NCBI GenBank assembly: GCA_028274465.1
Contig: CM051457.1
Span: forward strand, 72,080,496 to 72,144,495
Origin: Plantago ovata
Lineage: Eukaryota; Streptophyta; Magnoliopsida; Lamiales; Plantaginaceae
Direction: 5' to 3'
Length of the DNA: 64,000 nt
Below the pieces are notes generated by a model. That model had not been told where the DNA came from. It made no database searches and saw only the letters and a list, made by a program, of their open reading frames with translations. Positions 21,734-34,538 of the stretch are shown here, in pieces; positions within the stretch are counted from its first letter, which is position 1, and every line of letters begins with the position of its first letter. Position numbers and translations under genes: made by a program.

Positions 21734-22329
21734 TACTTGGATATGGTTGGGGCTAAGTGTACCCTCGTCGGATTCCTCGTCCTCGCTCTCGCCATCCTGC
21801 TTGAGTATTCACCCTCCTCGAACACTGCAATAGCAGGAATGGGGTGATCAGTATCATCCATGTTTTCCATACGGACTTCTAAGGGGTCAACCACATCTCG
21901 AGCGTGGTAAAATCGACCTCCAATTTGGGCGACTTTCATCATAATTGCGGGCAGAATGCCTGTGTCAGGAGGACCACCCTCAGCCTCTGTCAGATCATCT
22001 ATAAAGTCGTCTTTGCTCCTTTTCTGCCTCTTACGAGGTTGGAGTTGGTGCTGATTGACCTCCTCTTGTTCATCGGACTCCTCGGAAAATTTGGCTTCAT
22101 TATATCCACGAGCCTCTTCGCTACCCTCCTCGCTCTCGCTCTCGGACTCTCCCTCATCGTCCTCGCGACCCTCCTCGGACGGGTTTATAGGCTCCTCGGC
22201 CCCAGAAGCGGGTTCTATCGTGTTGTCTAGAAACCCAATCGATAGTGACCTTTCCGCTGACGCATCGTGGTCGGACCCGTAGTCCTCGGCTTCGCGGCGG
22301 TTTCGACTATCTTCGCTTCTCTTGGACAT
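21734..22329 (-). pseudogene. gag-like ORF of element C, unit 2, N-terminal fragment
   Basis: This is a duplicate of the N-terminal two thirds of the ORF at 7663-9259, starting MSKRSEDS with the same acidic stretch and RKRQKR patch. A one-base deletion near 21797 shifts the frame, and the duplication junction at 21734 truncates it. It has no C-terminal PF04195-type region, so it is non-functional. Confidence 0.75.
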
Positions 22330-23421
22330 CCTAAGGGTAAGGCCAGAAAAAAGGTGACAAGGGTGGTTACAGTCCGAGAGGTCAGTTTATGTATATTCAT
22401 TATATTCGACCTCCCGAACAGTGAAAAATTTCAAAAGGAATATAACAGAAGAAGTTACACTAAGCAAAAGAGCGACAAACATACAAGAGCGACCTAGAGT
22501 AACTATGAGGAGCGACCAGCTGCTCAAAGAGGATCGACTATGCATGTTTCCAGTCAAAGAACCACTCTAAGGGAGGCAATGGGGGGTTACAGGAAATAAA
22601 AGTTGGAAAACATGCACATCTACTTAAAGCATCCAAGTTTACAAATAAGAAACCAAACATATACAAGGAAAATTCACAAAGGCGAAATAAAGAAGACAGG
22701 CGGTTCAAATGTAGCATTCAAAGTCTAAACGTTCGGCTACCGGAGACTACTCCGGCATCAATACGGGAGGAAACAGGCGTAGAAATGTAAGCGAGATTTG
22801 CGCAAATGCAAAGGAGTACTTACTTTGGTTACGGTGTTAGAACAGATGGAACAAGCGGGATACACTGGAAAATTCTTCAACTCATCGGAAAAGGTCAAGG
22901 AATACTGCTCGAAATGATTCTCGATCGATACTAGGGAGCGAGTAACAGATAGTCTATTTTCCTATTAGCTATGAGTAATAGTTTGGCGAAAAGTGAAAAA
23001 TGAATAGGTTCACACCTATTAATAGAAGGGTATCCCGGGAATTTGAACCGTCGCCAACCCCCAAGAGACCTGGGACGTCCACGTGTCCCCATCTAACGGC
23101 TCATGTTGTTGCCGCCCTGCGAAAAGACAATCCTACCCCTCACGCACGCGAATTATTCCATAGTCTCGGTGACGCGCAAGTTACCTGCCCACTGAGATAA
23201 TTCGTGGAGCGCAGGAAAGTTACGGGGATGAGAGAGAAGAGCTGCTTGCTCACCTTTGGGGAAACAAGCTCCTCGGAACAACTATCCAGAAAGAAAAGAA
23301 AAGGACAGACTAGTGCAACGAACTTCCTCGATATAAGCCAAAGGAAAGAGACATAAGGCAAGAAATTGAGGATCGTACTTCTAACTTGGGACGCTTACCT
23401 GGATCCAATCTCTACCCAACA
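22330..23421 (-). other. LTR-like promoter and leader segment of element C, unit 2
   Basis: Near-identical copy of 9260-10352, without a gene. In the TATA position it reads CTATTAATAG instead of CTATTTATAG. Right after it, near 23422-23427, is the uninterrupted site that copy A occupies in unit 1. Confidence 0.5.
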
Positions 23422-23637
23422 AACATACCCCTTTTAAAAGGTCCGAGCAACGTCTCCTCGGACCCTATAAAATGGGGGGAGATAGGAAGAGGGAAAGCTA
23501 CTAAGGCATGAATACAGAGATCTTTTTTCCCCAGTTACTAGTCGAGACAACCCTTTACCACAAGAGTGCTCGACCGGGACTTTTAAATAGTTCCACAACT
23601 ATCTTCTACAAAGATACTTGGAAACAAGGGGGACATA

Positions 23638-24472
23638 TGTTGGTGTTAACCTATGTCCAGTCCGCATTTACGAACTGGAGCGGTCTAATGGCACGGCGGA
23701 GCTCTAAGGACTGCTGCTCAAAGGCTCGACCACCCTTCCAGGTACGTCACCTGAGGGTGGCTCAACCAGCATATGGTCCGATCAGCATGAAGAGGTCGCC
23801 CTTCAAGAAAGTTCACTAAGGACAAGATGACTAAAGTGGATCGAGAAGCATCCCTAGGGACCGAGGTGGTCGATCGAGGACCTTACGTCAAGATACTACC
23901 CTCAAGAGGTAACTAGGAAGAGCACTACTCGAGCCGTGGGTCCGGAGGTAGGGCTCGGGCACCAAGGTCGACCACAGCCGGTCGGTCCCTAGGTGGCCCA
24001 CCTTCCAGAAGGATCCACTTGTCTTGAAATGTCTAGAATGCCCTCTAAACCCTAGGTAAGATGTTTCGGTCAAAGCCCATGGACCTCCTTAATGGGCTTG
24101 GGCCAAAGGAGGCTTCAATCTCAGACGGACACTTGTCACGATACTACATAAATTGACAATAAAATAATATGAGTATATAAGGGGACCTCATTCATAATCC
24201 CAAGGTAACCAATCACTATTCACCTACCATATTTAGTACTCTTACTATGGTAGCACTCCAATTCCCTACACGTAAAGGCGTCCCTCCGGTCTGATATCCT
24301 ACAGACCGGGCAAGAGATACTAACCCCCCCTCCTCTAGTGAATTTCAGGTACAAGGAAACCTCAGGGAGCCTACTTGAAATCGAAGGAACATCCTTCAAG
24401 AGAAGATCAAAGAGTTACCCTTTGAAGAAGACTTTAGACGAATAAGAACAAAGCACGAACTACCCTTCAACA
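23638..24472 (+). mobile_element. Solo LTR of a Tat-type element, unit 2
   Basis: 835-bp duplicate of 19415-20247 with the same edges. ACATA precedes it (23633-23637) and GCATA lies in the corresponding place after it. Confidence 0.8.
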
Positions 24473-25152
24473 GAACTGCATATGTTACGCGGTCAACTTT
24501 GTTAATTAATGAGCATTAATCGACACCAATAAAACGTATGAATGTTTTTGACCAATTTTTAATGCACCGTTTTTATTACATTTATGATTGTGATTATGTT
24601 TGTTGACTCAAATATACATGAAGGGTGGAAAACAGAAACGGTAACATTAAATTTTTGAAGACGCCCTGTAATTATATGTATAAACTGAGTACAAATGGAA
24701 GGTTGTTTCTCCACTGTGGCACTGCCTCCATCTCTAGTTTCACTCACATCATTATGATTTTCCATTCCAATTCATAGTCATTGCAGCATGAAAGTTTTTA
24801 GGAAATCTTTGATGTGGATCATTTCTATGAAAGTAGAGACGTATTCACTATCCCAGCGCATGACTTTGCTACTCCGGATTTCTACTACCGAATGCTCATT
24901 ATAATAACTATTATTTATAATAAAATTTGTATAGAGGTTGATCCAATTAATAGTACAATTTAACGCATGTACGTTTTTTTTTCTTTTTTGTATAGATTGA
25001 TGTATTATAATACAAACTTTTTAATACAGTTCTTCATAATTAATTTTTTTTTCCACCTACTGATTATATTGTGTGTTTGTATTTGTCAGATTTATATAAG
25101 CTAAATTATTTGTATCCTAACATGAGAGAAGTTAGATAATGTGTTTTCCAAA
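24473..25152. other. AT-rich unassigned sequence, unit 2
   Basis: Copy of 20248-20929; no supported gene or RNA seen. Confidence 0.5.
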
Positions 25153-25243
25153 TCTATATATATTATATAAAACGGAGTGGTTATGACTTATGAGCAACCA
25201 CATTCATGCTCATGACAAGTTTGCTTACGTGGAAAATTGTAAC

Positions 25244-25585
25244 ACAAGATAATGTGTTATACATGGTAAGTTAGGACATGTCAACATGTTGTATTAGATT
25301 TCAAAGGTGTAATATATGTGCGTTTATCTTAAATAAAAGATAGATGTACAAACATAACACAATATTTTATTACTTCAATGTTATTAATTACATTGAAAAT
25401 TAGGACACAAGATTTTATAACACAAGATAATGTGTTATACATGGTAAGTTAGGACATGTCAACATGCTGGATTAGATTTCAAAGGTGTAATATATGTGTG
25501 TTTATCTTTAATAAAAGATAGATGTAAGAAACATAACACAATATTTTATTACTTCAATGTTATTAATTACATTGAAAATAAAAGT
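25244..25585 (+). repeat. 178-base tandem repeat pair in the Helitron 5' region
   Basis: Two head-to-tail copies, starting near 25244 and 25422, contain the self-complementary stretch ACACAAGATAATGTGTTAT. The same pair is in unit 1 (about 21021 and 21200). Confidence 0.85.
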
Positions 25586-26046
25586 CGTACAAAGAAATTT
25601 CCTAAGTCATTTAATGAGAGAACAAAATTTTATGCGAACGGGTACCCGGTTTAGAAAAGGCGTGACACTGGTGCTACTATTCTTACGAATGACATTGACG
25701 TTGATAATAGGTAAATTACTTATTTAAGAAATGTCTTATGTTATGTTTGTTTATTACTTTCTTTTTTCTTTTCGCTTTTGAAATGCAACTAATTACTATA
25801 TTTTAATTTGATCTTTTTGATTGGTTGCAAACGCATGTTTATTGTCCCTTACAATGCGTATTTGCTTATTATATCAAGCGTACATCAGGACGGAACGGAG
25901 CTTCATCTTCCAAGTTGACAAGGATTGGTTCCGTTGATACGCAAATTTATTGTCCCTTACAATGCGTATTTCCTTATGATATCAAGCATACATCAGGACG
26001 GAACGGAGCTTCGTCTTCCAAGCGGACAAGGATTGGTTCCGTTGAT
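25585..26046 (+). pseudogene. Internal Rep fragment placed 5' of the Rep gene
   Basis: About 25585-25760 matches Rep exon sequence at 45673-45800 (around GTCATTTAATGA and GGCGTGACACTGG), including the exon end and intron start GATAATAGGTAAATTAC. It then enters the next exon (GTCCCTTACAATGCGTATTT). A block of about 113 bases is repeated in tandem (25835-25947 and 25948-26046). It is out of order relative to the Rep gene that follows, so it is a captured or rearranged piece and cannot be expressed as Rep. Confidence 0.65.
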
Positions 26047-26517
26047 ATATGTCACTCGGCTCCGTTACATGACACCACAGGTTTGACCTGTATCTACGAG
26101 TTTATTTCTTCCGGAGCAGGATTGATAAATTATTTTCCCTTTTACTATTTTCAACTTTTTGTTTTCCCCATTTTTTAATTTTAAATCACTTGTTAGTTAT
26201 GGTTTGTGTTGCATTGTTGCCATAGTAAATGGGTTTGTTACTTCACATGAAACTAAAAGTGATATCTTACTGTTATATAATAAAAATATATATTCTTATT
26301 TGTAGACTCAATTTTCCAAGTTAGTCAAAACTCACCATCTACTGTGTCCCCGGTTAATACTAGTTGTGGCAATACATCACTTCCACTTAGTGACGTTACA
26401 AATGGTAATTATATTCATCGTTGTCTTATTTCAACTTATTTTATCCTACAACAAATTATATTGCCCATATGCATTGTAACAATTTTTTTATTTTATTTTT
26501 GTTTTTTTATTGTGTAG

Positions 26518-28863
26518 TTGCTCCGAGTAAAAATTTTCCATTCAATGCGTATGTTCCTATCTTTAAGTCCCCTCCGACATTTGGGTATGTATATTCACTC
26601 AATGGGATGCCTTCTTATCCTGTCCATTATGGATCTCCCAACATAGTGATGTCTCCAAGTTATATGGGATGGCATTCTCCTATTACATACGTCCGGCCTA
26701 TCGATGTGACCAATTTATCTTCGACGAGTTTGATCGCATCGGGTAATATTATGATTTAAGTATTATTTTTTATATCGCAATTATTCTGAAAATATTAGCT
26801 TTTAACTTGCAGGACTACACATGCATGGTGGTCCACCTCCTTTACAACAAAGTAGTACTCAGAGTAGTGTCCATGCAAGGCGTTGCAAAAGAAAAGTTCT
26901 AAATTCGGTTATTATCGAGAGTGTTAAAAGAGATATTCTAGGTGGTATTGATAGGTTGAAGAGTGTCACATCTAATGGAGGTAATTTCAATGATACAAGT
27001 GTTTATTTTAAACTAATAATAAATATGTCTATATATTATATTCATGCCCGTGTGTAACTATATACTTATTTATTTGTATCCTAAGTTTTTTACTCTTTCA
27101 TATTGTAGGGAAATCATCACAGAGTTACAAAGTTGTCACTAAATTTAACCGGCTTAATAGACTAAGCATTATTGCAGCGAGGGTAAACATGCGGGCTACT
27201 AGAGTGGTGCCTTTACTTCCAATGATCATACTAGTGTCTTTACAAAGGGTAAACCTTTATTTAACTTTTTTTTTTTTTTTACGAGAGACTTTTGATTGGT
27301 TTTATAGTTGTTAATAATCTTACACGTACATTAAATGACAACTTTATGTCTTCGAGGTATTTCATTCCCTCCGGGAATAGATGATGCCAATGGAATGGCT
27401 AATACACACATATAGGAAATGCTGGACAATTACGCATTGCCGTGTCACCATGACGTAAGGTATGAGGATCCAGAGTCATCCGCTGCCGCTTCTGCAAGGA
27501 TTGCACGAAGAAATGCAAGGCAACGACTGAATGAAAAACGAGACATGGTTGTTAAAAATAATGTTGGTGTTGAAGTAGTAGGTATAATTCTAATAATAAA
27601 GTAATTGTTAATTATTATTTATTTAATTTCTCCTTTAGACTTTTTGTTGATTGGCATTACTGTATGTATCATGCAGCTTATCACGACATTGGTGATTCAA
27701 CATATATGTGCCCATTTTGTAGTGCATTGTTGTGGTTTGATGAAAAAATCAAGGCTACTCCTACGGAAAATCCGGAATTCGGTGTGTCTTGTGATCGCGG
27801 AAAAATAGTGCTTCCCAAATTGAATGAACCAGCCAGGCTACTAAATGATCTTCTCAATGGACGGCATAAAGACAGCAAGAATTATATAGAATATATAATT
27901 GCATACAATTCGATGTATTCATTTACCTCAATGGGTGGCCGCGTCGATAAGAATGTTAACAAAGGTCGTGGTCCTTACACTTACATGCTAGGTGGGCAAA
28001 ACTACCATTGTATGGGTAGTTTATTTCCTGTAGAAGTTGAGTCCGCAAAATTTTCTCAGATATATATGCATTGCGGTGAAGACGAGACGCAATATCGCAT
28101 AAATGCACTAACGTAATAGATTGTTATATTTAATATTGTTTTTTAGATATAATTTATATTTATGTTGTGTTCATTTTTCTATTATTCTTATTAATTTCAT
28201 ATTCCTTCCCATTCATTTGGTTCAGTTCCGATAAACCTACACGAGTTTTGCCTTCTATGGTTACTTCTATTAGACATATGATTGATGGACATAACCACAT
28301 AGCTAAATCGTTTCGGATGGCTGCCGAGCGATACAAGGAAACACACGAACCTAATGTGAAGCTCAAACTCGTGGGTAGGAGAACGCGTGATGGGCGCATG
28401 TATAATCTCCCAACATGTGGTCAAGTTGATTCTCTTATTATTGGTAAGCTTTCTGTTTTTTTTAATTTATTATCTCATTTGTACCCTAAATGTTTTAAAA
28501 ACCTTTCTTAGAAAAAGATTATATGATGGAAATTATCATGTGTATACAGATGGTGATGAATACGATATGTATGGATCCACATGATATTATACTGGAGGAA
28601 AGGAATGGGGATTTAAACAGAATATCAGAGTTGTATCCGGATTGATTTCACCTGGATATTAAACATTCTGAGAGGTCCAAGGGTGATAGGACCAAGGTGA
28701 GAATTAAGCAGTTCATTTATTATCGTATATTTGATCATGAGAAGGAAGCATCTACCGTGCTTATGAGTAGGAGACTGTTCCAACAGTTTTATGTAGACCG
28801 TTACATGATGATGGAGTCGCAACTGCTTAGTTTCATCATAAGAAATCAACCCCTCTTACATTC
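26518..28863 (+). pseudogene. Helitron Rep gene, 5' part
   Basis: Exon-like blocks with GT-AG edges are visible at 26518-26742, 26813-26980, 27109 onward, about 27410-27585, 27676-28116, about 28225-28443 and 28551-28863. The fifth encodes a CPFC zinc-binding start (STYMCPFCSALLWFDEKIK) and GGRVDKNVNKGRGPYTY, and the sixth encodes MVTSIRHMIDGHN and RRTRDGRMYNLPT. These are typical of the N-terminal part of plant Helitron Rep/helicase proteins (Helitron_like_N). The last block has an in-frame stop near 28643. It breaks off at LLHSD where copy E is inserted and continues at 44984. Confidence 0.75.
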
Positions 28864-30135
28864 TGATGAACGCGGATTTGTCGGTTCCGAATTCAGCAAA
28901 TAATATTTGTTGTTTAGCCAAAGGCAATCCACAACTACAACGAAAACCGTAGTGTAGCGGTAGAATGACTCGAGTGTCGTTCTCTCAGGACTATAACTAG
29001 CTTTATCAAATCTAATTTAGAATATAAAAACAGCAGACAGATAGCAAAGGGTTTTTCTAGCAGATAATGGAGATTGGTGATAGTATGATCCTTCAAAGCG
29101 TAACGGGTCGATAATCATGCATAAATTCCTCGGTCTTGCATGGAAATCTTTGATCAATCTAGTGTCCTGTTGCAATTATTAAGCACTACGAAGATAATGG
29201 GTCTGACAAGTCAATCACTATTGTCCTAATGTGTTCCGTAATTATTCAACACTACGAAGATAAACTCACGTACAGGTCGACGAGCGTCCAATTGTGCATA
29301 ATAATTAATACAACATACGAGAATTTAGGCTGAGCCTGATCAACGAAATAAAGCAATAACACGGAGTATAATGCGCGATATAGCCATTAGCATGATTATC
29401 TTCCCTTCGCTAAGAATTCACATACTATCACCAACGATAAGTTTAGCTACTCATAATAGGCATGCAATCAACAGAAATCATAGAAGAAAACATATTGAAA
29501 GATATATAAAATAAGTAGATTAAACCGTAAGATACAATGTTACCGAAGGTTGTCAATCTCCGAAGAATCGCGATCCTACAAGCTCCAATCCGCTATGAAA
29601 AAGTGTCCCCTAAGCTACGGACCCCCAGAACAGGCTCTGGGAAGTCCCTACCTAAAACTACAGAGAGAGTTGAGAAAGTAGGTCTGGAAAATTATGATTT
29701 TCGGAGAAAACTGAGCAACTATATATAGGCTTCGAAATACTGTGGGGCGGTTCGCCCCACACACCGGGCGGTTCGCCCCAGAGAATTTCTCGCGGAATTC
29801 CGCGTTTTCGACGCGTTTTTGGATTTCTTCCCCTTTTCGGACTCGGTTTCTGTCTTCTAGTGGCCTTCTAACCTCCAGATTCGACCCCTAGATTCCAAAT
29901 CCTATCCGGAAACCTTCAGATACTCCAAATAGGCTTCTGGAACACTAATTCCTTGTCAAGTTCAATATAATTGCCCGGAAATCCTCGATTTTCAACCAAA
30001 ACCTGTAAAATAAAATCTAAAGGGAAACGTGACACTATTCTAATAAAATGCACTAAAATATAGCTCAATTAACATAGAGTATAGCTAAAATAGGTGAAAA
30101 AGATTCAAATGAAAGTGTAAAATACACATTCATCA
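28864..30135 (-). repeat. 3' LTR, copy E
   Basis: 1272 bp. The palindrome array has only two units here (29742-29780), against four in the 5' LTR of the same element. A minus-strand TATATATAG lies near 29720-29728. Confidence 0.95.
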
Positions 30136-31655
30136 AACTCCCCAAACCGAACCTTTGCTTGTCCTCAAGCAACTAAGCTAGACTCTAATGCAAAAAACAT
30201 GCAAAACACAAAATGGAGTCTCATGCCAAATAAAATGAACTAATCTACTGAATCTACCAAAAAAAAACATATGAACAAAAACCATATAAATCAAAGCATG
30301 AATATAGGTTGAAGAATACCTCGATTGACTTATACACATCCACATAAGCACTTATGTCAAGACAAGATAGTCTCTCGTAACATTCTCTACCTGGACCTAG
30401 TTAGTGACGACGTAATGAAGCATGCTAAGATACGAATGGTTGTCCCGCGCCTATGAAACTGAGGACTTACTGTTGTTCCACCAAGTTAAGACTTTTCCTC
30501 AAAAGAGGTCGAACCAGTACTGGCTCTCATCAAACGAAGGAGGGTTCCCTATAAAAGATAACACTCCCCTATTCTACCCATCTCTCAAGTAAAGTCTTAA
30601 GCTATTCACCACTTCCTGAATGGCAGGACGAGGGTGGTCTAGAACAGATGACACTCAAGACAAAAAAGATAAAAAAATAGAAAATTACAATACGATTACG
30701 AACATTAATTGGAAAATAAGACACAACACTTTGCTAAACTGCTATTTGGCTTTCTTTTGGACCCTTCTTTGCTTTTTTGGGATTTTTTCTTTTTTTCTTT
30801 TTTTCTTTCCAGACTCTCTTTTTTTCTTTTCTTTTTCTTTTTCTCTTTTTTCTGGAATTTTTTCTTTCTTTTTTTTGTTCGATTTTTTTTAGCCAGCAGT
30901 AGCATAAAAAAAAGAGAGAAAATGACTCACACGACTTCCCCAAACCTATTCGAAAGAATAGGTTGGAGTACAAAATTTACGGAAAAGGAAAAACAAACTC
31001 ACGATACGGAAATGGAAAACGAAAACAAGTCTAATGATGGTGTAACCCCCTCCCCAAACCTATTCGGAAGAATAGGTTATAAACAAAGGATCACACAACC
31101 TCACACTACTTCCTTCCTAGGCATTTAGCAATCTCAAAGCATGGTGAATACTTATTGCCTCTTAGGTACATAATTACTCGAGAAACAACCATAAGATCCT
31201 AACATGCATCATCCTATTATAAAGGCCTTCGTGAACCGCAGTAGAGAAAACACCACTAAGTGATGTCGAGACTACCAAGCTTAACTAAGTGCAATACATA
31301 AATGTGACAAGCCAAGCGAGAAAAACCTCAAACAAATTCATAGAGATGAAGCATACGATTAATGGCATAGTTAGTTGATCCACCCAATAAAAAAGTTCAA
31401 AAAATTCGGCAATAAACTCCATATAAAACATGCAAGACTATCCTAGGATGAATGTAGTGAATGCAAACTAAAAAATCTAAGAAAGTAGTAAACGTGCAAA
31501 TGCAAATGCAGACGGATAAAGCATGCGAGGTACTATACTCATCCTACCAATACCAAGCTCCAAACTAACAACATCAAATCACTTAAATCCCATCCCCCCT
31601 CATGAAATTTACGCTAGTCCCTAGCAGTAAGAAAATGAGGAAATAAGATGTGATA
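30136..31655 (-). other. 3' noncoding region of copy E
   Basis: Reverse-orientation counterpart of 16381-17946 in copy A: polypurine tract (30136-30153), T/C-only tract (about 30768-30893) and the two 22-base hairpins at 30943-30964 and 31057-31078. No gene; ORFs at 30620-31128 come from the T/C tract. Confidence 0.8.
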
Positions 31656-32528
31656 CTAGATGTTACCCCATGGTTTGGCCTCGGTCGGCTGAGTATGCTG
31701 CTTGTGAGTTATTGGGCCTGCTCTGGGAGCTTTATAGGGTGTCATCAGGTCTTCTGGTAGGCGTGGTAGTTTCAATCATAGGCCGGATAGGAACAACTCC
31801 TCCATTAGTATCATCATTGCCCGTATGGCCTTCATTGTCACTACCTTCACGCACATCCTCACCAGTAGAGTTGTAGTGTCGAGTAGAATTCTCAAGATTA
31901 TCCGCCGCTGTTATGGAATCCTCCATCCTGAAGCCCTCCAATAGGATGTGAACTATTGAAGGGGAAAGGTCAGTGGTATCAGGACCTCCCCCTCCAATGT
32001 TTTACACCACGAGAAGGTTACAGTAAGTTGCTCGGATACTCAGAAGTCTTCTACCATTTTTTCCAATGTCGACCACATAATCTACGGTTGATCCGACCGA
32101 TGTCTATATGATGCTCCCTTTAGAGGCAGGCAAGGGGCACCCCAACGAGGGGCCGGGCACCCATGTCATTATGTATTGGAACCAAGCTAGCGCTTCGGAA
32201 CCTTCTAGCAACTGCGAACTCATGATTGAATCTGTCGCGGCGAGAATGTCCCGGTGCCTTCCAGTTCACTCGAACATTGCAGTCCTTGTGATGGATTGCT
32301 GACGTAATAATGGTTTATGTCCCTTCGGTGGTGCATGAATAGGCATAGGAGTCCTCACTCCAGGTGTACTCTAGCTCCTCCTTTTGGATAATCCACGACG
32401 TTGTTGCAAAACCCCTTGGCTCGAACGCACATCTAACGAGGTCACCCTTCTTGACATGGTTGTAATCGATCCCCCTCCAATTCTTCACAGCAATCATACG
32501 GGAATGCTCCTTTCCCTTGGTATGGTTC
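31656..32528 (-). pseudogene. ORF2 of copy E, B/E type
   Basis: The best frame runs 32560-32315 and is then broken by a TAG. Homology to the ORF2 of copy B continues to the common end at 31656 (TAG). The start codon after the splice-like block has become ATA. Conserved segments include KNWRGIDYNHVKK and FEPRGFATTSW. No known domain is recognised. Confidence 0.5.
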
Positions 32529-32601
32529 CTACAAACAGCAGTTAGTACCTCGTATGACACAAAACTGACTCATGCATATGCTAGTGTAAAAGCAAAACAC
32601 A

Positions 32602-34438
32602 TGATGAATGCGAGATTTGTCAGGTCCCGGTTCAGTCAAATAAATTTGTTATTTAGCCAAAGGCAATCCACAACTACAACGATAACAGTAGTGTAGTAGT
32701 AGAATGACTCGAGTGTCGTTCTCTCAGGACTATACTAGCTTTATCAAATCTAATTAAGAATATAAAACAGCAAATAGAAAGCAATAGGGGTTTTCAAGCA
32801 GATAATGGAGATTGGTGATAGTATGGTCCTTCTTAACATAATGGGTCGATAATCATGCATAAATTCCTCGGTCTTGCATAGAGATCTTTGAATCAATCTT
32901 GTGTCCTGTTGCAAGTATTAAGCACTACGAAGATAATATGGGTCTGACTTGTCAACAACTAACGTCCTATTGTGTTCCGTAATTATTCAACACTACGAAG
33001 ATAATTGGTCTGATTGGTCGACAAGTGTCCAAGTGTGCATAATAATCAATACAACATACGAGAATTTTGGTTGCAACTGATCAACGAAATAAAGCAATGA
33101 CACGGAGTATAATGCGCGATATAGCCATTAGCATGATTATCTTCCCTCGCTAAGAATTCACATACTACCACCAATGATAAGTTTAGCTACTCATAATAGG
33201 CATGCAATCAATAGCAATCATAGAAGAAAACATATTGAAAGAAGAATAAAATTAGATAAAAACTGTAAGATACAAAGTTACCGACGGTTGTCAATCTCCG
33301 GATGATTGCGATCCTACGCGCTCCAATCTGCTATTAAAAAGTATCCCCTAAGCTATGGAACTCCCAGGACAGGCCCCGGGAAGTTCCTACCTAAAACTAT
33401 AGAGAGAGGTGAGAAAGTAGGCTTGGAAAGATATGATTTTCGGAGAAAAACCTGAGCTCTATATATAGGCCCCGAAATTGCCCGCGGTTCGCCCCACAGA
33501 TATTTCGCGGAATTTCCGCGTTTTCGACGCGGTTTTGGATTTCTTCACCTTTTCGGACTCGGTTTCTGACTTCTAGTCGCCTTCTAACCTCCAGATTCGA
33601 CCCCTAGACTCCAAATCCTATCCGAAAACCTTCAGATACTCCAAATAGGCTTCTGGAACACCAATTCCTTGTAGACTTCAATATAATTGCCCGTACATCT
33701 CCGAATTTCAACCAAAACCTGTAAAATAAAATCTAAAGGGAAACGTGACACTATTCTAATAAAATGTACTAAAATATAGCTAAATTATCATAGAGGATAG
33801 CTAAATTAGGTGAAAAAGACTCGAATGAAAGTGTAAAATACACATTAATCAAACTCCCAAACCGAACCTTTGCTTGTCCTCAAGCAACTAAGCTAGACTC
33901 TAATACAAAAAACATGCAAGACTCAAAATGGAGTTTCATGCCAAATAAAATGAACTAAATTACTGAATCTATCAAATAACATATGAACAAAAACCATATG
34001 AATCAAAGCATGAATATAGGTTGAAGAATACCTCGATTGACTTATACACATCCACATAAGCACTTATGTTAAGACAAGATTGTCTCTCGTAACATTCTCT
34101 ACCTGGACCTAATCAGTGACGACGTAATGATGCATGCTATGATACGAATGGTTGCCCCGTGCCTATGAAACTTAGGACTTACTGCTGTTCCACCATGTTA
34201 AGACTTTTCCTCAAAAGAGGTCGAACCAGTACTGGCTCTCATCAAACGAAGGAGGGTTCCCTATAAAAGATAACACTCTCCTATTCTACCCATCTCTCAA
34301 GTAAAGTCTTAAGCTATTCACCACTTCCTGAATGGCAGGACGAGGGTGGTCTAGAACAGATGACACTCAAGACAAAAAATAGAAAAACACGTTTACGAAC
34401 ATTACAAAAATGGAAAATAAGACTCAATACTTTGCTAA
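32602..34438 (-). mobile_element. Copy F of the Athila-like family, 3' end only
   Basis: The 3' LTR (32602-33851) and 587 bp of 3' noncoding DNA run into the N gap. F sits in the ORF2/spacer boundary of copy E: E sequence up to ACACA (32597-32601) matches copy B, where it continues as ACACAAGTG at about 1000-1008. The other target duplication and the 5' part of F are not seen. Its LTR has only a remnant of the palindrome array (33481-33498). Confidence 0.88.
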
Positions 34439-34538
34439 NNNNNNNNNNNNNNNNNNNNNNNNNNNNNNNNNNNNNNNNNNNNNNNNNNNNNNNNNNNNNN
34501 NNNNNNNNNNNNNNNNNNNNNNNNNNNNNNNNNNNNNN
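34439..34538. other. Assembly gap, 100 N
   Basis: Exactly 100 N, a common placeholder for unknown size. To the left is the 3' noncoding end of copy F and to the right the 3' end of element D, both on the minus strand. The 3' LTR of D, the rest of copy E gag-protease and spacer, and the 5' part of F are all absent and should be here. Confidence 0.95.

Larger units (their letters stand above)
8663..25956. repeat. 4.2-kb tandem duplication, unit 1 split by copy A
   Basis: Unit 1 is 8663-10358 plus 19200-21733. Unit 2 is 21734-25956. They are colinear and nearly identical by eye over about 4.22 kb, once the 8.84-kb insertion and its 5-bp duplication are removed from unit 1. The head-to-tail junction at 21733/21734 joins Helitron exon-like sequence (ATTGTCCC) to the element C ORF (TACTTGGATA). 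Small differences, including a one-base deletion near 21797, show independent decay after duplication. Confidence 0.93.
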
